Of a stretch of DNA of 64,000 nt, positions 19,044 through 28,307 are shown one piece after another. Positions within the stretch are counted from its first letter, which is position 1, and every line of letters starts with the position of its first letter. Origin of the DNA: an uncultured bacterium (GTDB lineage Bacteria > Cyanobacteriota > Vampirovibrionia > Gastranaerophilales > JAILCC01); assembly GCA_949283935.1 (NCBI GenBank), contig CASDUJ010000027.1, positions 1-64,000 on the forward strand, given 5' to 3'. Under the pieces are notes generated by a model that was given only the letters and a program-made list of their open reading frames with translations, was not told the origin of the DNA and did no database searches. The position numbers and the translations under genes are program-made.

Positions 19044-20890
19044 TATTCCACCGTAACAGATTTTGCTAAATTTCTTGGCTGATCAACATCTTTACCTAAA
19101 AATTCTGCTATATAATATGCTAACAACTGTAAAGGTACTGTAGTAATAACAGGAGAAAGAATTTCGTTAATTTCAGGCACATTAATAATTATCTCAAAAA
19201 TAGATTTTAAATTTTCATCTGTAGAAGAAGTTAATGCAATAAGTCTTGCGTGTCTAGCTTTTGATTCTTCTGCATTTGAAAGAATTTTGTCGTATACCCT
19301 GCCTTTCATTAAAATTGCTAAAACAGGCATTGTTTCATCTAACATGGCTATGGGGCCATGTTTTAGTTCACCTGCACTGTAGCCTGTTGCGTTTATGTAA
19401 CTTATTTCTTTTAATTTTAAGGCACCTTCTAATGCAACAGGAAAATTTATTCCTCTTGCAATAAATATGAAATCTTTTGAATTTGCAAAAATTCTTGCAC
19501 ATTCTTTAATTTTTTCTTTGTGTGACAAAACTTCTTCTAATTTTTGAGGTAATTGTAGCATTTGCTCTTTTATTTTGGCTGCTTCTTCGGTTTTAATACA
19601 ACCTTTTGTTTCAGCTATGTATAACATTAATAAATAAAAAGACATTAACTGTGCAGTATAAGATTTAGTTGCCGCAACACTTACTTCAATGCCGGCATCA
19701 ACACATATAAGGCTATCTGCATCTCTTGCCATAGTAGAATCAGCTCTATTGGTTATAATTAAAATGTGTGAGCCTTTAGCTTTTGCTTGTCTTATTGCTG
19801 TAATAGTATCGGCAGTTTCTCCAGATTGAGAAACTCCTATTACTAAAGTTTTTGCGTTAGTTATAGTGTTTCTGTATATGTATTCGCTTGAGGCTTCAAC
19901 ATCTACTGGAATACCTGTATATTCTTCAATTATGTATTTGCCTACTAATGCAGCGTGCATAGAAGTTCCGCAAGCTATTATTTGTATTCTTTCAAGATTT
20001 TTAAGGTTCTCAGGAGATAATTTTACTTCATTTAAAATTATTGGTCTATCAATTGCTACTAGTCTATTAAAAAGATTTTTTCTTATAACATCCGGCTGTT
20101 CGTGAATTTCTTTAAGCATAAAATGTTTGTAGCCATTTTTGCTTAAAGCTATTGGTTCCCAAGGTAAAATTTCAGGAGTTTTTTCAATTTTTGTCCCTGA
20201 TAAAACATCATAAATTTCGTAATGGTCATTTTTAACAATAGCAAATTCATCGTCTTCAAGATAAACAGCTTTTTTGGTATGTTCAATAATTGCAGGGATG
20301 TCACTAGCTATGAAATTTTCTCCTTCTCCTATTCCAATTAGAAGGGGGGCATTTTTCCTTGCAACGATAATTTTGTCTGGCTCATCTAATGAAATTACGC
20401 ACAAAGCATAAGCTCCTTGAATTTTTTTCAAGGCATTTTGTACTGCAGATTTTAAATCTTTTGCGCTTTTCTTTTCTTGTGCTATCAAATGTACAATAGT
20501 TTCTGTATCAGTTTGAGAATAAAACTTATGTCCTTGTTTTTCTAAAGAAATCTTTAATTCTTTGTAATTTTCAATAATACCATTGTGAACAATTGCTATT
20601 CTTTCACTATTACTCATATGAGGATGGGCATTTAATTCATTTGGTACACCATGTGTGGCCCATCTGATGTGGCCTATGCCTATGTGAGAAGAATTTTGTG
20701 CAGATGTATAATTTGCAAGAACTTCTACAAGGTTTTTTAGCTTTCCTTCTGCTTTTATTATTTCAATTTTTTTATCTGTTAATAGCGCAACTCCAGAACT
20801 GTCATAACCTCTATATTCAAGTTTTTTTAGCCCTTCTACAAGTATTGGGGCAGATTTTTTATTACCTATATATCCAACAATTCCGCACAT
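19043..20890 (-). CDS. glmS: Glutamine-fructose-6-phosphate aminotransferase (isomerizing)
   Basis: 615 residues, standard length. The N-terminal Ntn-type glutaminase starts MCGIVGYIG, leaving catalytic Cys at position 2 after Met removal; RWATHG and NGIIENY follow. Two SIS sugar-isomerase domains (about 290-420 and 460-600) include CGTSMHAAL, GVSQSGETADT and RGINFPVALEGALKLKE. The end DQPRNLAKSVTVE is the family signature. It makes glucosamine-6-phosphate for peptidoglycan and LPS. The leader is too short for a glmS ribozyme. Confidence 0.97.
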   Translation of the reverse strand: MCGIVGYIGNKKSAPILVEGLKKLEYRGYDSSGVALLTDKKIEIIKAEGKLKNLVEVLANYTSAQNSSHIGIGHIRWATHGVPNELNAHPHMSNSERIAIVHNGIIENYKELKISLEKQGHKFYSQTDTETIVHLIAQEKKSAKDLKSAVQNALKKIQGAYALCVISLDEPDKIIVARKNAPLLIGIGEGENFIASDIPAIIEHTKKAVYLEDDEFAIVKNDHYEIYDVLSGTKIEKTPEILPWEPIALSKNGYKHFMLKEIHEQPDVIRKNLFNRLVAIDRPIILNEVKLSPENLKNLERIQIIACGTSMHAALVGKYIIEEYTGIPVDVEASSEYIYRNTITNAKTLVIGVSQSGETADTITAIRQAKAKGSHILIITNRADSTMARDADSLICVDAGIEVSVAATKSYTAQLMSFYLLMLYIAETKGCIKTEEAAKIKEQMLQLPQKLEEVLSHKEKIKECARIFANSKDFIFIARGINFPVALEGALKLKEISYINATGYSAGELKHGPIAMLDETMPVLAILMKGRVYDKILSNAEESKARHARLIALTSSTDENLKSIFEIIINVPEINEILSPVITTVPLQLLAYYIAEFLGKDVDQPRNLAKSVTVE

Positions 20891-20923
20891 TCTTTATTTT
20901 TCCTCTCCAATAATTTTAACAAA

Positions 20924-20953
20924 ATTATAGCTGAATAAATAAACAAAAAGCAA
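20924..20953 (-). promoter_or_regulatory. Promoter of glmS
   Basis: On the minus strand TTGCTT (20953-20948), 18 bases, TATAAT (20929-20924); GGAGAGG follows before the start codon. Confidence 0.6.
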
Positions 20954-21289
20954 GATTGTTTATCTATTCTTTATATTTAATAATTTGTTTTCTAAAATGT
21001 TTTTTAATGTTTCTTTGTTTTTTATGTAAATCCTCTTTAAATAGGATATAAATAAACTTTTAAATTCTTTCAAATAAAGGATTGACAAAATTTAGTCAAT
21101 AATAATCTGATAAGTTTGCTTTAATAAATCCATTGGTTTAGATCTTCTTTAATCCTTTAAATACAGCATTTAAATCTTCAAGTCGATGTGAAAATACTAC
21201 TAAAAGAGTACTATTTTTAGTATAGATTAGAAAATTTCTAGTAGTAAAAGAGTATTTTTTGTTTGTTACTAAAATAAGGGGAGCAGGAG
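20954..21289 (+). promoter_or_regulatory. Leader/control region of the flagellar regulatory operon
   Basis: This gene-free stretch holds two direct repeats TAAAAGAGTA (21201-21210 and 21245-21254) spaced 44 bases start to start, each followed by a T-rich run; two short inverted repeats (ATCCT/AGGAT at 21030-21047 and TTGAC/GTCAA at 21082-21099); and a strong ribosome site (GGGGAGCAGGAG) before 21290. No clear sigma-70 pair is seen. Repeats one helical face apart suggest a binding site for a regulator. Confidence 0.4.
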
Positions 21290-22006
21290 ATGAGAAGAGC
21301 AAAATTACATTCAGGCATTCAAGTCTTGGTAGTTGATGACAATTATGAACATGCCGCTGGTATTAGAGGTATTGCCTCATTGGATGGAGGATTTGATGTT
21401 GTTGGAACTGCATCAAATGCCGATGTATGTTTAAATATGGTCAAAAAATACCATCCTGATGTTATTTTAATGGATATTAATATGCCTGATGTTGATGGAA
21501 TTACTCTTATTCAAAAAATTAAAAAAATAGATACTAATGTAAAAGTTATTGCAGTAACAGGTTATGATGATTCTGATTTAATTTATAGAGTTATGAAAGA
21601 AGGTGCCAGAGGGTACATTTTGAAAACAATGGCTTCTTCTATGCTTATTCAAGGCGTTATAGATGTATCTAATGGAAAAATATTTTTACCCTCAGTAATT
21701 GCATCAAAATTCTTTGATTATTTCCAAAAAACTCAAGAACAAGAAAAATCATATTTGCAAAATGAAGATAATTTGTTAAATTATTTGACTCAAAGAGAAG
21801 AAGAGGTTTTGGAATTATTAACAGAAGGTATATCTTACAAAGAGGTTGCAACGAGATTATTTATTAGCGACACAACTGTTAAAACTCACGTAAATAATAT
21901 ATTCCAAAAATTGCAAGTTTCTGACAAAACTCAAGCTGTATTATATGCAATTAATAATGGTTTACTAAATAAAGTAAAAGCTAATAGAATAAAAGTAGCG
22001 GTGTAA
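21290..22006 (+). CDS. NarL/FixJ-type response regulator heading the flagellar operon
   Basis: 238 residues. Receiver domain 11-130 with acidic pair DD16-17, phospho-acceptor D62 in VILMDINMPDVDG, T/S in AVTGYDD and K in GYILKTM. A LuxR-type helix-turn-helix (about 167-230) has LTQREEEVLELLTEG and TVKTHVNNIFQKL. All phosphorylation residues are present. It lies 34 bases before a histidine kinase gene and then the flagellar rod/ring genes, so it is likely the partner of that kinase and a candidate controller of motility. Confidence 0.92.
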   Translation: MRRAKLHSGIQVLVVDDNYEHAAGIRGIASLDGGFDVVGTASNADVCLNMVKKYHPDVILMDINMPDVDGITLIQKIKKIDTNVKVIAVTGYDDSDLIYRVMKEGARGYILKTMASSMLIQGVIDVSNGKIFLPSVIASKFFDYFQKTQEQEKSYLQNEDNLLNYLTQREEEVLELLTEGISYKEVATRLFISDTTVKTHVNNIFQKLQVSDKTQAVLYAINNGLLNKVKANRIKVAV

Positions 22007-22040
22007 AAGAAGAAATAGTAAGGAGTAACAGGAGTTCAAC

Positions 22041-23300
22041 ATGAGTAATATAATTAAGAAAGCATCAATATTTCCGCTATTTGAGGAATATCCAAATATG
22101 TATGTAAAGCAAACAGTTGCAAGTTTGTTTAAAACACTTTTGGAAACAGTTATGGATGTAAGAAACGAAAGCGTTATAATTTTGAAAACCACAACGTTAG
22201 ATAATATTGATGGAATTTTAACAAGGTTATCTTACTCAAATGCTAAAATTTTTAGTTACGAAAATAATAGTAAATACAATAATTTCAATATTTTAGATGA
22301 TAGAAAAATTGTATTTGAAGAGGATTTTCTTCTCATATTTTCAGAAAGATTTTCAGTTGTACTTGCTTGGGCTCCTACGGACACAAAAGGATTTTTGAAT
22401 GCTTGTACTTCTTTAAATTCAAGTATTATCAACAACATTTTTGAAGTCATGAAGTTGAAAGCTGACTATAAAGAAGTAGTAAATTGTGTAAATAAATTTA
22501 ACTTGGATCGAAGAGGGAACATAATGTTCGATACAATTTTGAACAAACTACTTTTAAAAGTTGAAGATTATCAAAGAGATTTAATTTGCGCAAATACAGA
22601 AATTAATGAATATAATATTTTAGAAGAAAAAGATGTTAGAAATATTTTGCGAAATTATTCTCACGAACTTCGCAATCCGGTAGGAATGTTAGGAGTGTAT
22701 GGAAAAATTCTTTCTTCGCATGTAGAAAAAATAAAAAATCAAAAAGAAGATCAAGATTCATTAGAAGCAATGGAAAGAGCTTCTGGAGTTATAGTTAATG
22801 CAATTGAAAATATTGAGAACACACTAAGTGAAATGTCTAATTATTCTCAAGATTTTAAGCTAAACATAAAAGAAGAAGATTTAAATGAATTGGTAACAAA
22901 TACGGTGGATTTTGCGCTTCCTTCTTTTAAACAAAAAGGCGTAGGGCTTTCTTTAGAAATAAAATGTGGAGATATAAAAGCAAATATAGATAAGCACAAA
23001 ATTTACCAAGTGCTTTTAAATCTTTTAAAAAATGCTTTAGAAGCAACGAATGAAGGTAAAAATGTTTATGTTGTACTGGATAAAATTGAAGATGAGGCAA
23101 TCATAAAAATTAAAGATGAAGGACATGGTATTTCAGAAGACATTCTTCCTAAAATATATAGGGCATATTTTTCCACAAAAGAAGATGGAACCGGAATAGG
23201 CTTAACATTTTCAAGAAAAATTATAGAAAAACATGATGGTGAATTGACTTTAATTTCAAACAATTCAGAAGGATGTGAATTTCAAATTAATCTCAAATAA
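22041..23300 (+). CDS. Soluble histidine kinase, flagellar operon
   Basis: 419 residues without a membrane segment. The N-terminal 170 residues are a sensor of unclear type; the strand FSVVLAWAPT and the size could fit a DICT-like domain, but this is weak. The dimerisation helix holds SHELRNP with H208; the ATPase domain shows the N box NLLKNALEAT (about 325), DEGHGI and GTGIGLTFS (about 383). It should phosphorylate the response regulator just upstream. Placement between that regulator and flgB suggests cytoplasmic input, such as assembly state or metabolism, into flagellar expression. Confidence 0.88.
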   Translation: MSNIIKKASIFPLFEEYPNMYVKQTVASLFKTLLETVMDVRNESVIILKTTTLDNIDGILTRLSYSNAKIFSYENNSKYNNFNILDDRKIVFEEDFLLIFSERFSVVLAWAPTDTKGFLNACTSLNSSIINNIFEVMKLKADYKEVVNCVNKFNLDRRGNIMFDTILNKLLLKVEDYQRDLICANTEINEYNILEEKDVRNILRNYSHELRNPVGMLGVYGKILSSHVEKIKNQKEDQDSLEAMERASGVIVNAIENIENTLSEMSNYSQDFKLNIKEEDLNELVTNTVDFALPSFKQKGVGLSLEIKCGDIKANIDKHKIYQVLLNLLKNALEATNEGKNVYVVLDKIEDEAIIKIKDEGHGISEDILPKIYRAYFSTKEDGTGIGLTFSRKIIEKHDGELTLISNNSEGCEFQINLK

Positions 23301-23319
23301 TAATTTTGGGGGAAGGTAA

Positions 23320-23769
23320 ATGGATTTTACAATTAGCAGAACAGCAAAAATAGTAGAAAAAGCTTTAGATGGACTAAGCGCTCGCCATAAAGCTTTGAGT
23401 GCAAATATTGCAAATGCTCAAACTTCAGACTACACACGTAGTGATGTTATATTTGAAGATCAATTGCAAAATATTGTTGCAATGGAAAATATTAAAGAGG
23501 ATGTAAAATTACAAAATTCAAAACTTCCTTTGATGGTAAATTATTCTCAGGCAGATTTAATATTGAAATCAAATCCTTACAAAGATTATGCACCAGATAC
23601 TGTTATTGATACAGATTCTCCAATTATAACAAATGGAAATAATGTCAACCTTGAGGTCGAGATGGTTGAACTTTCCAAAAATGCTTCCAAGTATAATGTT
23701 TTAGCTCAACTTGAAGGGAAGTATTTCAGTTCATTGTTAGAACAAATAAAGTCAGCGAGTAATTTATAA
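23320..23769 (+). CDS. flgB: Flagellar basal-body rod protein FlgB
   Basis: 149 residues. Rod-family N-terminus with ALSANIANAQTSDYTR and a C-terminal helix containing NNVNLEVEMVELSKNASKYN. It forms the proximal rod with FlgC and FliE. GGGGGAAGG precedes ATG. Its stop overlaps the flgC start by one base. Confidence 0.95.
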   Translation: MDFTISRTAKIVEKALDGLSARHKALSANIANAQTSDYTRSDVIFEDQLQNIVAMENIKEDVKLQNSKLPLMVNYSQADLILKSNPYKDYAPDTVIDTDSPIITNGNNVNLEVEMVELSKNASKYNVLAQLEGKYFSSLLEQIKSASNL

Positions 23770-24275
23770 TGAGTTTTAATTCTTTAGACATAAGCGCAAC
23801 AGGTTTATATGCACAAAGACTACAAATGGATGCTATATCAAGTAATATAGCAAATGTAAACACAACAAGAGATGAAAATGGAAATATAAATCCATACGTG
23901 AGAAAATCTGTGACTTTTTCTGCAATTTACAATGAAGCAAGAAAAGGTCCTGTACTTCCATCGCAAATTGCATCTCCGCAATATAATTCTGCGACAGGAG
24001 ATATAACAATGCAAGGATATATTTCCTTTGATTCTCCTTTAATTTCAGATGGTGTAAGTGTTGTAGAGATAGCTGATGACAAAACTCCATACAAAACTGT
24101 TTACGATCCATCTCATCCTGATGCAGATCAAGATGGATTTGTTAAAATGCCAAATGTTAACGTAGTAAATGAAATGGTCGACATGATGGTTGCAAGCAGA
24201 GCATATGAAGCCAATATTGCTTCAATTGAAGCAGCCAAATCAATGATTAATAATGCACTTAAAATAGGACAATGA
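23769..24275 (+). CDS. flgC: Flagellar basal-body rod protein FlgC
   Basis: 168 residues. Starts with the rod motif LDISATGLYAQRLQMDAIS, then SSNIANVNTTR; the C-terminus has VKMPNVNVVNEMVDMMVASRAYEAN and ends in a helix. The middle insertion (about 60-105) is a little longer than in enteric FlgC. Proximal rod subunit exported by the flagellar type III system. Confidence 0.95.
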   Translation: MSFNSLDISATGLYAQRLQMDAISSNIANVNTTRDENGNINPYVRKSVTFSAIYNEARKGPVLPSQIASPQYNSATGDITMQGYISFDSPLISDGVSVVEIADDKTPYKTVYDPSHPDADQDGFVKMPNVNVVNEMVDMMVASRAYEANIASIEAAKSMINNALKIGQ

Positions 24276-24278
24276 TAA

Positions 24279-24746
24279 ATGCAAATAGGTGAATTTTCAA
24301 CTTTTAATCCAATGGAAGAATTTACAAAAGCTTCGCTAAAAAACGGGATGGAAATAGGTAAATTTGGAACTATTAATGAAAACGGAATATTAAAAGGAAC
24401 AATAAGTTTCGATGTTCCCAAAATTTCTGATATGAAAATGGATGCGGAGACAATTAACGATTTAAATGCACTTAATGTAAATCCTTCAGTTGGTTCAGCC
24501 AATATAGATTCGGCTGACAAACTTTATAAATCTTTTAGTGCAGCTTTAAATGATGGTATTCAAAATGTAAATAATTTGCAAAGAGCTGCAAATGATGCCA
24601 CAGAATATTTTGCAGCTGGAGGGAATATAGATATTCACTCTGTTTTAATTGCTTCGCAAAAAGCTCATATGGGTTTGGAAATGGCTACACAATTAAGAAA
24701 TAAAGTTATTTCCGCATACAAAGAAATTACAAGAATGTCATTTTAA
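24279..24746 (+). CDS. fliE: Flagellar hook-basal body protein FliE (N-terminally extended)
   Basis: 155 residues, against about 100 for typical FliE. The core (about 80-155) is clear: SFSAALNDGIQNVNNLQ, then DIHSVLIASQKAHMGLEMATQLRNKVISAYKEI. The extra 75 residues are low in hydrophobics and contain repeated IGKFG/IGEFS-like strands. FliE joins the MS ring to the rod. The start is 3 bases after flgC with AGGACA upstream; an internal ATG near codon 51 cannot be excluded. Confidence 0.88.
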   Translation: MQIGEFSTFNPMEEFTKASLKNGMEIGKFGTINENGILKGTISFDVPKISDMKMDAETINDLNALNVNPSVGSANIDSADKLYKSFSAALNDGIQNVNNLQRAANDATEYFAAGGNIDIHSVLIASQKAHMGLEMATQLRNKVISAYKEITRMSF

Positions 24747-24823
24747 TTTACTTAATTTAACATTTTTGATTACGTAAAAAAACAGGTTACAATAATATTA
24801 GGAAAACAAAGGGGACTGAGGGG

Positions 24824-26422
24824 TTGAACAATTACATAGAACTAATATGGACAGATATAAAGAAATTATGGAGTGGTTTGGAACTACCTCAGAAGCTTAT
24901 TTTCTGCATTTTGTTTATAGCTATGGTAGGAGCTTTGACCTTTTTTGTGGCAAAGTCTACAGAGCCGAATTGGTCGGTATTGTATAGTGATTTACAAGAA
25001 CAAGACGTAATAGCAATAACTGAAAGTTTAAAGAAAAATGGTTACAGATACAAATTATCTGATGACAAAAAGACTATATTGGTACCATTAAATCAAAAAG
25101 AAGAACTAAGATTATTTGTTGCCGAAAATGATATGATAACCGATAGTTCTCCTGGATTTGAACTTTTAGACAAAGTTCAATTAGGTGCAACTGATTTTCA
25201 AAATAAATTAACTAAACAAAGAATTTTTCAAGGAGAACTAACAAGAACAATAGAACGAATAAATGGAGTACAAAAAGTTAGGGTTCAAATAGCTGAACCT
25301 GAAAGATCTGTATTTGCCTCAAATGATGAAGAACCTTCTGCATCTGTTATGCTTGTTTTGGCTCCTGGAGTTAAATTAAGAACAGAGCAAGTTAAAGCAA
25401 TAAAAAATTTAGTAGCTTATTCTATTCCAAGATTAAAGCCGGAAAAGGTTTTTGTAAGTGATCAAAACGGCGAAGTTTTAAGCGAAGAATTAAGTAAAAA
25501 TTCAAATGATATAGAACAATACAAAGCTTCTTTTGAGAAAAACACAGCTAAAAAAGTAACAAAGGTATTGGAAAGAATAGTTGGAGCAGAGAATGTATCT
25601 GTAGAAGTTAGTGTAGATATGAATTTTGATAGTGCTCGAGCTACAATAGAAAAATATATACCTTTGGAAGGTTCAACAGAAGGTATATTAGCATCTTCTC
25701 AAACAGAAAACGAAGTATATGACAAAGGGACAAATAAACCGAAGCCGGCTAATGATTCAGAAGAAGCAGAAGCAAATGTAAATGAAAAAACAATGAATTA
25801 TGCAAAGACAAAAAACTACAATACATATAATGTTTCAAAAGAAATAAAACAAGTAGTATATGCTCCTGGTTCTGTTGAAAGAATGACTGTAGCCATAGCT
25901 ATTAACAAAATATTGACAGAAGAAGAAACCCAAGAGCTTCAAGATTTAGCAATGTCAGCTGCCGGAGCTAATTTAGAAAGAGGAGATATTGTTAAAATTA
26001 CAAGTATGCAGTTTTCTTCTTTAGATGAGGAACAAGCAGCTGCAGAAAAACTTTCAAAAGAAATAGAAACCGAAGCTACACTGGGATTTTGGATTACCAA
26101 AGTAGGACCTTTGGCAATAGTTTTAATTCTTGGACTTACAGCATTATTTATGATAAAAGGTGTATTGAAAAAACCTTACGAAGGTAGTGTAATTTCTAAT
26201 TCAGATAATTCTTCTGATTACAACGATGAATATGCTCTTCAAGAAGCAGAATTGGAAAAACTGGCGCAAGAATCGCAGAAATTAGTAGAAGGTTCAAATT
26301 TACCAATGTTAGAAGCTAAACTAGCTCCTGAACTTGAAATGATGAAATCTCAGTTAAACAGTATGATTTTATCAAATCCATCGGATGCTTCAAGATTATT
26401 ACTTTCTTTTATTAAGGACTAA
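24824..26422 (+). CDS. fliF: Flagellar MS-ring protein FliF
   Basis: 532 residues with TTG start and AAGGGG upstream. A first membrane helix (about 25-43) is followed by YscJ-like ring-building domains (WSVLYSDLQEQD, then ARSLVAPERSV-like RVQIAEPERSVF), a variable middle, a second membrane helix (about 424-446) and an acidic C-terminal FliG-binding tail. It builds the inner-membrane ring on which the motor is assembled. A 77-base gap before it may hold an internal promoter. Confidence 0.95.
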   Translation: MNNYIELIWTDIKKLWSGLELPQKLIFCILFIAMVGALTFFVAKSTEPNWSVLYSDLQEQDVIAITESLKKNGYRYKLSDDKKTILVPLNQKEELRLFVAENDMITDSSPGFELLDKVQLGATDFQNKLTKQRIFQGELTRTIERINGVQKVRVQIAEPERSVFASNDEEPSASVMLVLAPGVKLRTEQVKAIKNLVAYSIPRLKPEKVFVSDQNGEVLSEELSKNSNDIEQYKASFEKNTAKKVTKVLERIVGAENVSVEVSVDMNFDSARATIEKYIPLEGSTEGILASSQTENEVYDKGTNKPKPANDSEEAEANVNEKTMNYAKTKNYNTYNVSKEIKQVVYAPGSVERMTVAIAINKILTEEETQELQDLAMSAAGANLERGDIVKITSMQFSSLDEEQAAAEKLSKEIETEATLGFWITKVGPLAIVLILGLTALFMIKGVLKKPYEGSVISNSDNSSDYNDEYALQEAELEKLAQESQKLVEGSNLPMLEAKLAPELEMMKSQLNSMILSNPSDASRLLLSFIKD

Positions 26423-26425
26423 CGT

Positions 26426-27442
26426 ATGATTAATTTCAAAACAATGACAAATATGCAAAAAGTTGCTGCCCTACTTATAGTTTTAGGCCCAAATACGGCA
26501 TCTGAAATTTTAAAAAATATTTCTGACGACGAACTTATTGAGCAAATAACTATGGAAATAGCTACTTTAAACAAAGTTCCACCTGAAGCTTTAGATGAAG
26601 TATTAGAAGAATTTTATTCTTTATTCCAGGCAAGTAGTTATTTATCTTTAGGCGGAATGAATTATGCTCAAACTCTTTTGGAAAAAGTATATGGACCGGA
26701 GAGATCTCAATTTATTTTGAACAAACTTGTGTCAGCTATGCATTCTAATCCATTTGAATTTTTTAATGGAGCAGATCCTTCTCAATTAGCAACTTCTTTT
26801 CAAAATGAAAATCCACAATTAATAGCTTTAGTACTTGCTTATTTAAAACCTGACAAAGCTGCCCAAGTTATGAATGACTTACCTCCTAAAATTCAAGCAG
26901 CTGTTTCTATAAAAATTGCTGAAATGGACAGAACAAATCCTGAAATTTTAAGTGATGTAGAAAAAATTGTTGAACAAAAATTTTCATCTGTAGTTACTCA
27001 AGACTTTTCGAAAGCAGGAGGAGTAGAAGCTCTTGCTAATATTTTAAATAGAGCGGACAGATCTACCGAAAAATTAATAATTGAAACATTAGAATTTCAA
27101 AGTCCAGAATTAGCGGAACAAGTTAGAGAACTTATGTTTGTATTTGAAGACATAATACTTCTTGATGATCGTTCAATTCAGCGTATTTTAAGAGAAATAG
27201 ATTCTCGTGAACTTGCACTTGCTTTAAAGGGTGCAAATAATGAAGTTAAAGATAAAATATTCAAAAACATGTCAGAAAGAGCCGGAGAAATGCTAAAAGA
27301 TGATATGCAATATATGGGACCAGTAAGAACAAAAGAAGTTCAAGAAGCCCAATCTAAGATAGTATCTGTACTAAGAGCCCTTGAATCCTCTGGCGAAATT
27401 ATTATAATGAGAGCAGGTGCAGAAGATGAGTTCATCGTATAA
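26426..27442 (+). CDS. fliG: Flagellar motor switch protein FliG
   Basis: 338 residues with the three FliG domains: N-terminal (MQKVAALLIVLGPNTASEILK), middle with the EHPQ-like ENPQLIALVLAYL near 128, and C-terminal torque domain with DDRSIQRILREIDSRELALALK and charged residues on the ridge. It couples MotA/B stator force to rotation and sits on FliF. Three bases after fliF. A GTG overlap with fliH is noted there. Confidence 0.96.
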   Translation: MINFKTMTNMQKVAALLIVLGPNTASEILKNISDDELIEQITMEIATLNKVPPEALDEVLEEFYSLFQASSYLSLGGMNYAQTLLEKVYGPERSQFILNKLVSAMHSNPFEFFNGADPSQLATSFQNENPQLIALVLAYLKPDKAAQVMNDLPPKIQAAVSIKIAEMDRTNPEILSDVEKIVEQKFSSVVTQDFSKAGGVEALANILNRADRSTEKLIIETLEFQSPELAEQVRELMFVFEDIILLDDRSIQRILREIDSRELALALKGANNEVKDKIFKNMSERAGEMLKDDMQYMGPVRTKEVQEAQSKIVSVLRALESSGEIIIMRAGAEDEFIV

Positions 27443-28307
27443 AAGAATTCAAAGTAATTCAATTCAATATGGAGAATCTTTTGTTATTTCTGCTGATACA
27501 GAAGAAGAAACGATAGGCAATCTTTCAAGCCAAAAAAAAGGACTGCAACAAGAAATAGATAAAAAAAGAGCTGAATTAGATGAATTAAAAGATTCGCTAA
27601 AAGGATTGTTTCAGCAAAAAGATCACATAATTGAAGATGCTAAAAAAGCAGGCGAAGAAATTAAAGCAAAAGCAATTTTAAAGGCAGAAGAATCTATAGC
27701 TCAAGCAAATGAGCAAAAAGATAACATAATAAACGAAGCAAAAGCACAAGGACATAAGCAAGGTTTTGAAGTTGGTTATAACGAAGGCATGGAAAAATTT
27801 AGTTTTGATTACCAAAAGCATTTGTCTGCATTAAATGCTCTTGTGAATGCATCTTTTGAGGTGAAAAACGAAATAGTTTTTTCGGCTGAAAAAGAAATTT
27901 TGGAATTAGCTTTAATGATTGCAGAAAAAGTTGTTCGAGTAAAATTTACCGAAGATATTAATTGTTTAAAAAATATGACGCAAACGGCTATTTCTTTGTT
28001 AAAAGAAAAAGAAAATGTAAAAATAGTTGTAAATCCAAAACTTGTGAAATATGCAGAAGAAATATCTCCAAAATTAGTAGAAGAAATTGAAGGATTAGAA
28101 CAAATAAAAATAATAAAAGATAAAAGTGTTTCTGATGATGGAGTTGTAGTAGAATCAATTGAATCTAGAATTGATGCAAGGATATCTACGCAGTTAGAAG
28201 TTTTGGCAAGAACTCTTTTGATTGATAAAAAAATAAATGAACCTATTTCTGAAGATATTGAAGAAAAGATTAAAGTAAAAATAGATAAAGTACAGGCTAA
28301 TGAATAA
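27426..28307 (+). CDS. fliH: Flagellar export protein FliH
   Basis: 293 residues from ATG at 27426, inside the fliG end; a GTG at 27417 gives three more. A variable N-terminus is followed by a long charged coiled coil (about 40-115, many E, K, Q) and a C-terminal FliH/YscL domain with EILELALMIAEKVVRVKF (about 155) and VDDGVVVES-like SDDGVVVESIES. It holds and regulates the FliI ATPase of the export apparatus. It overlaps fliI by 8 bases. Confidence 0.88.
   Translation: MSSSYKRIQSNSIQYGESFVISADTEEETIGNLSSQKKGLQQEIDKKRAELDELKDSLKGLFQQKDHIIEDAKKAGEEIKAKAILKAEESIAQANEQKDNIINEAKAQGHKQGFEVGYNEGMEKFSFDYQKHLSALNALVNASFEVKNEIVFSAEKEILELALMIAEKVVRVKFTEDINCLKNMTQTAISLLKEKENVKIVVNPKLVKYAEEISPKLVEEIEGLEQIKIIKDKSVSDDGVVVESIESRIDARISTQLEVLARTLLIDKKINEPISEDIEEKIKVKIDKVQANE

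Noticed and set aside
20891-20953. glmS ribozyme/riboswitch upstream of glmS
   Set aside because: A good promoter ends about 35 bases before the start codon, leaving no space for the roughly 150-base ribozyme.
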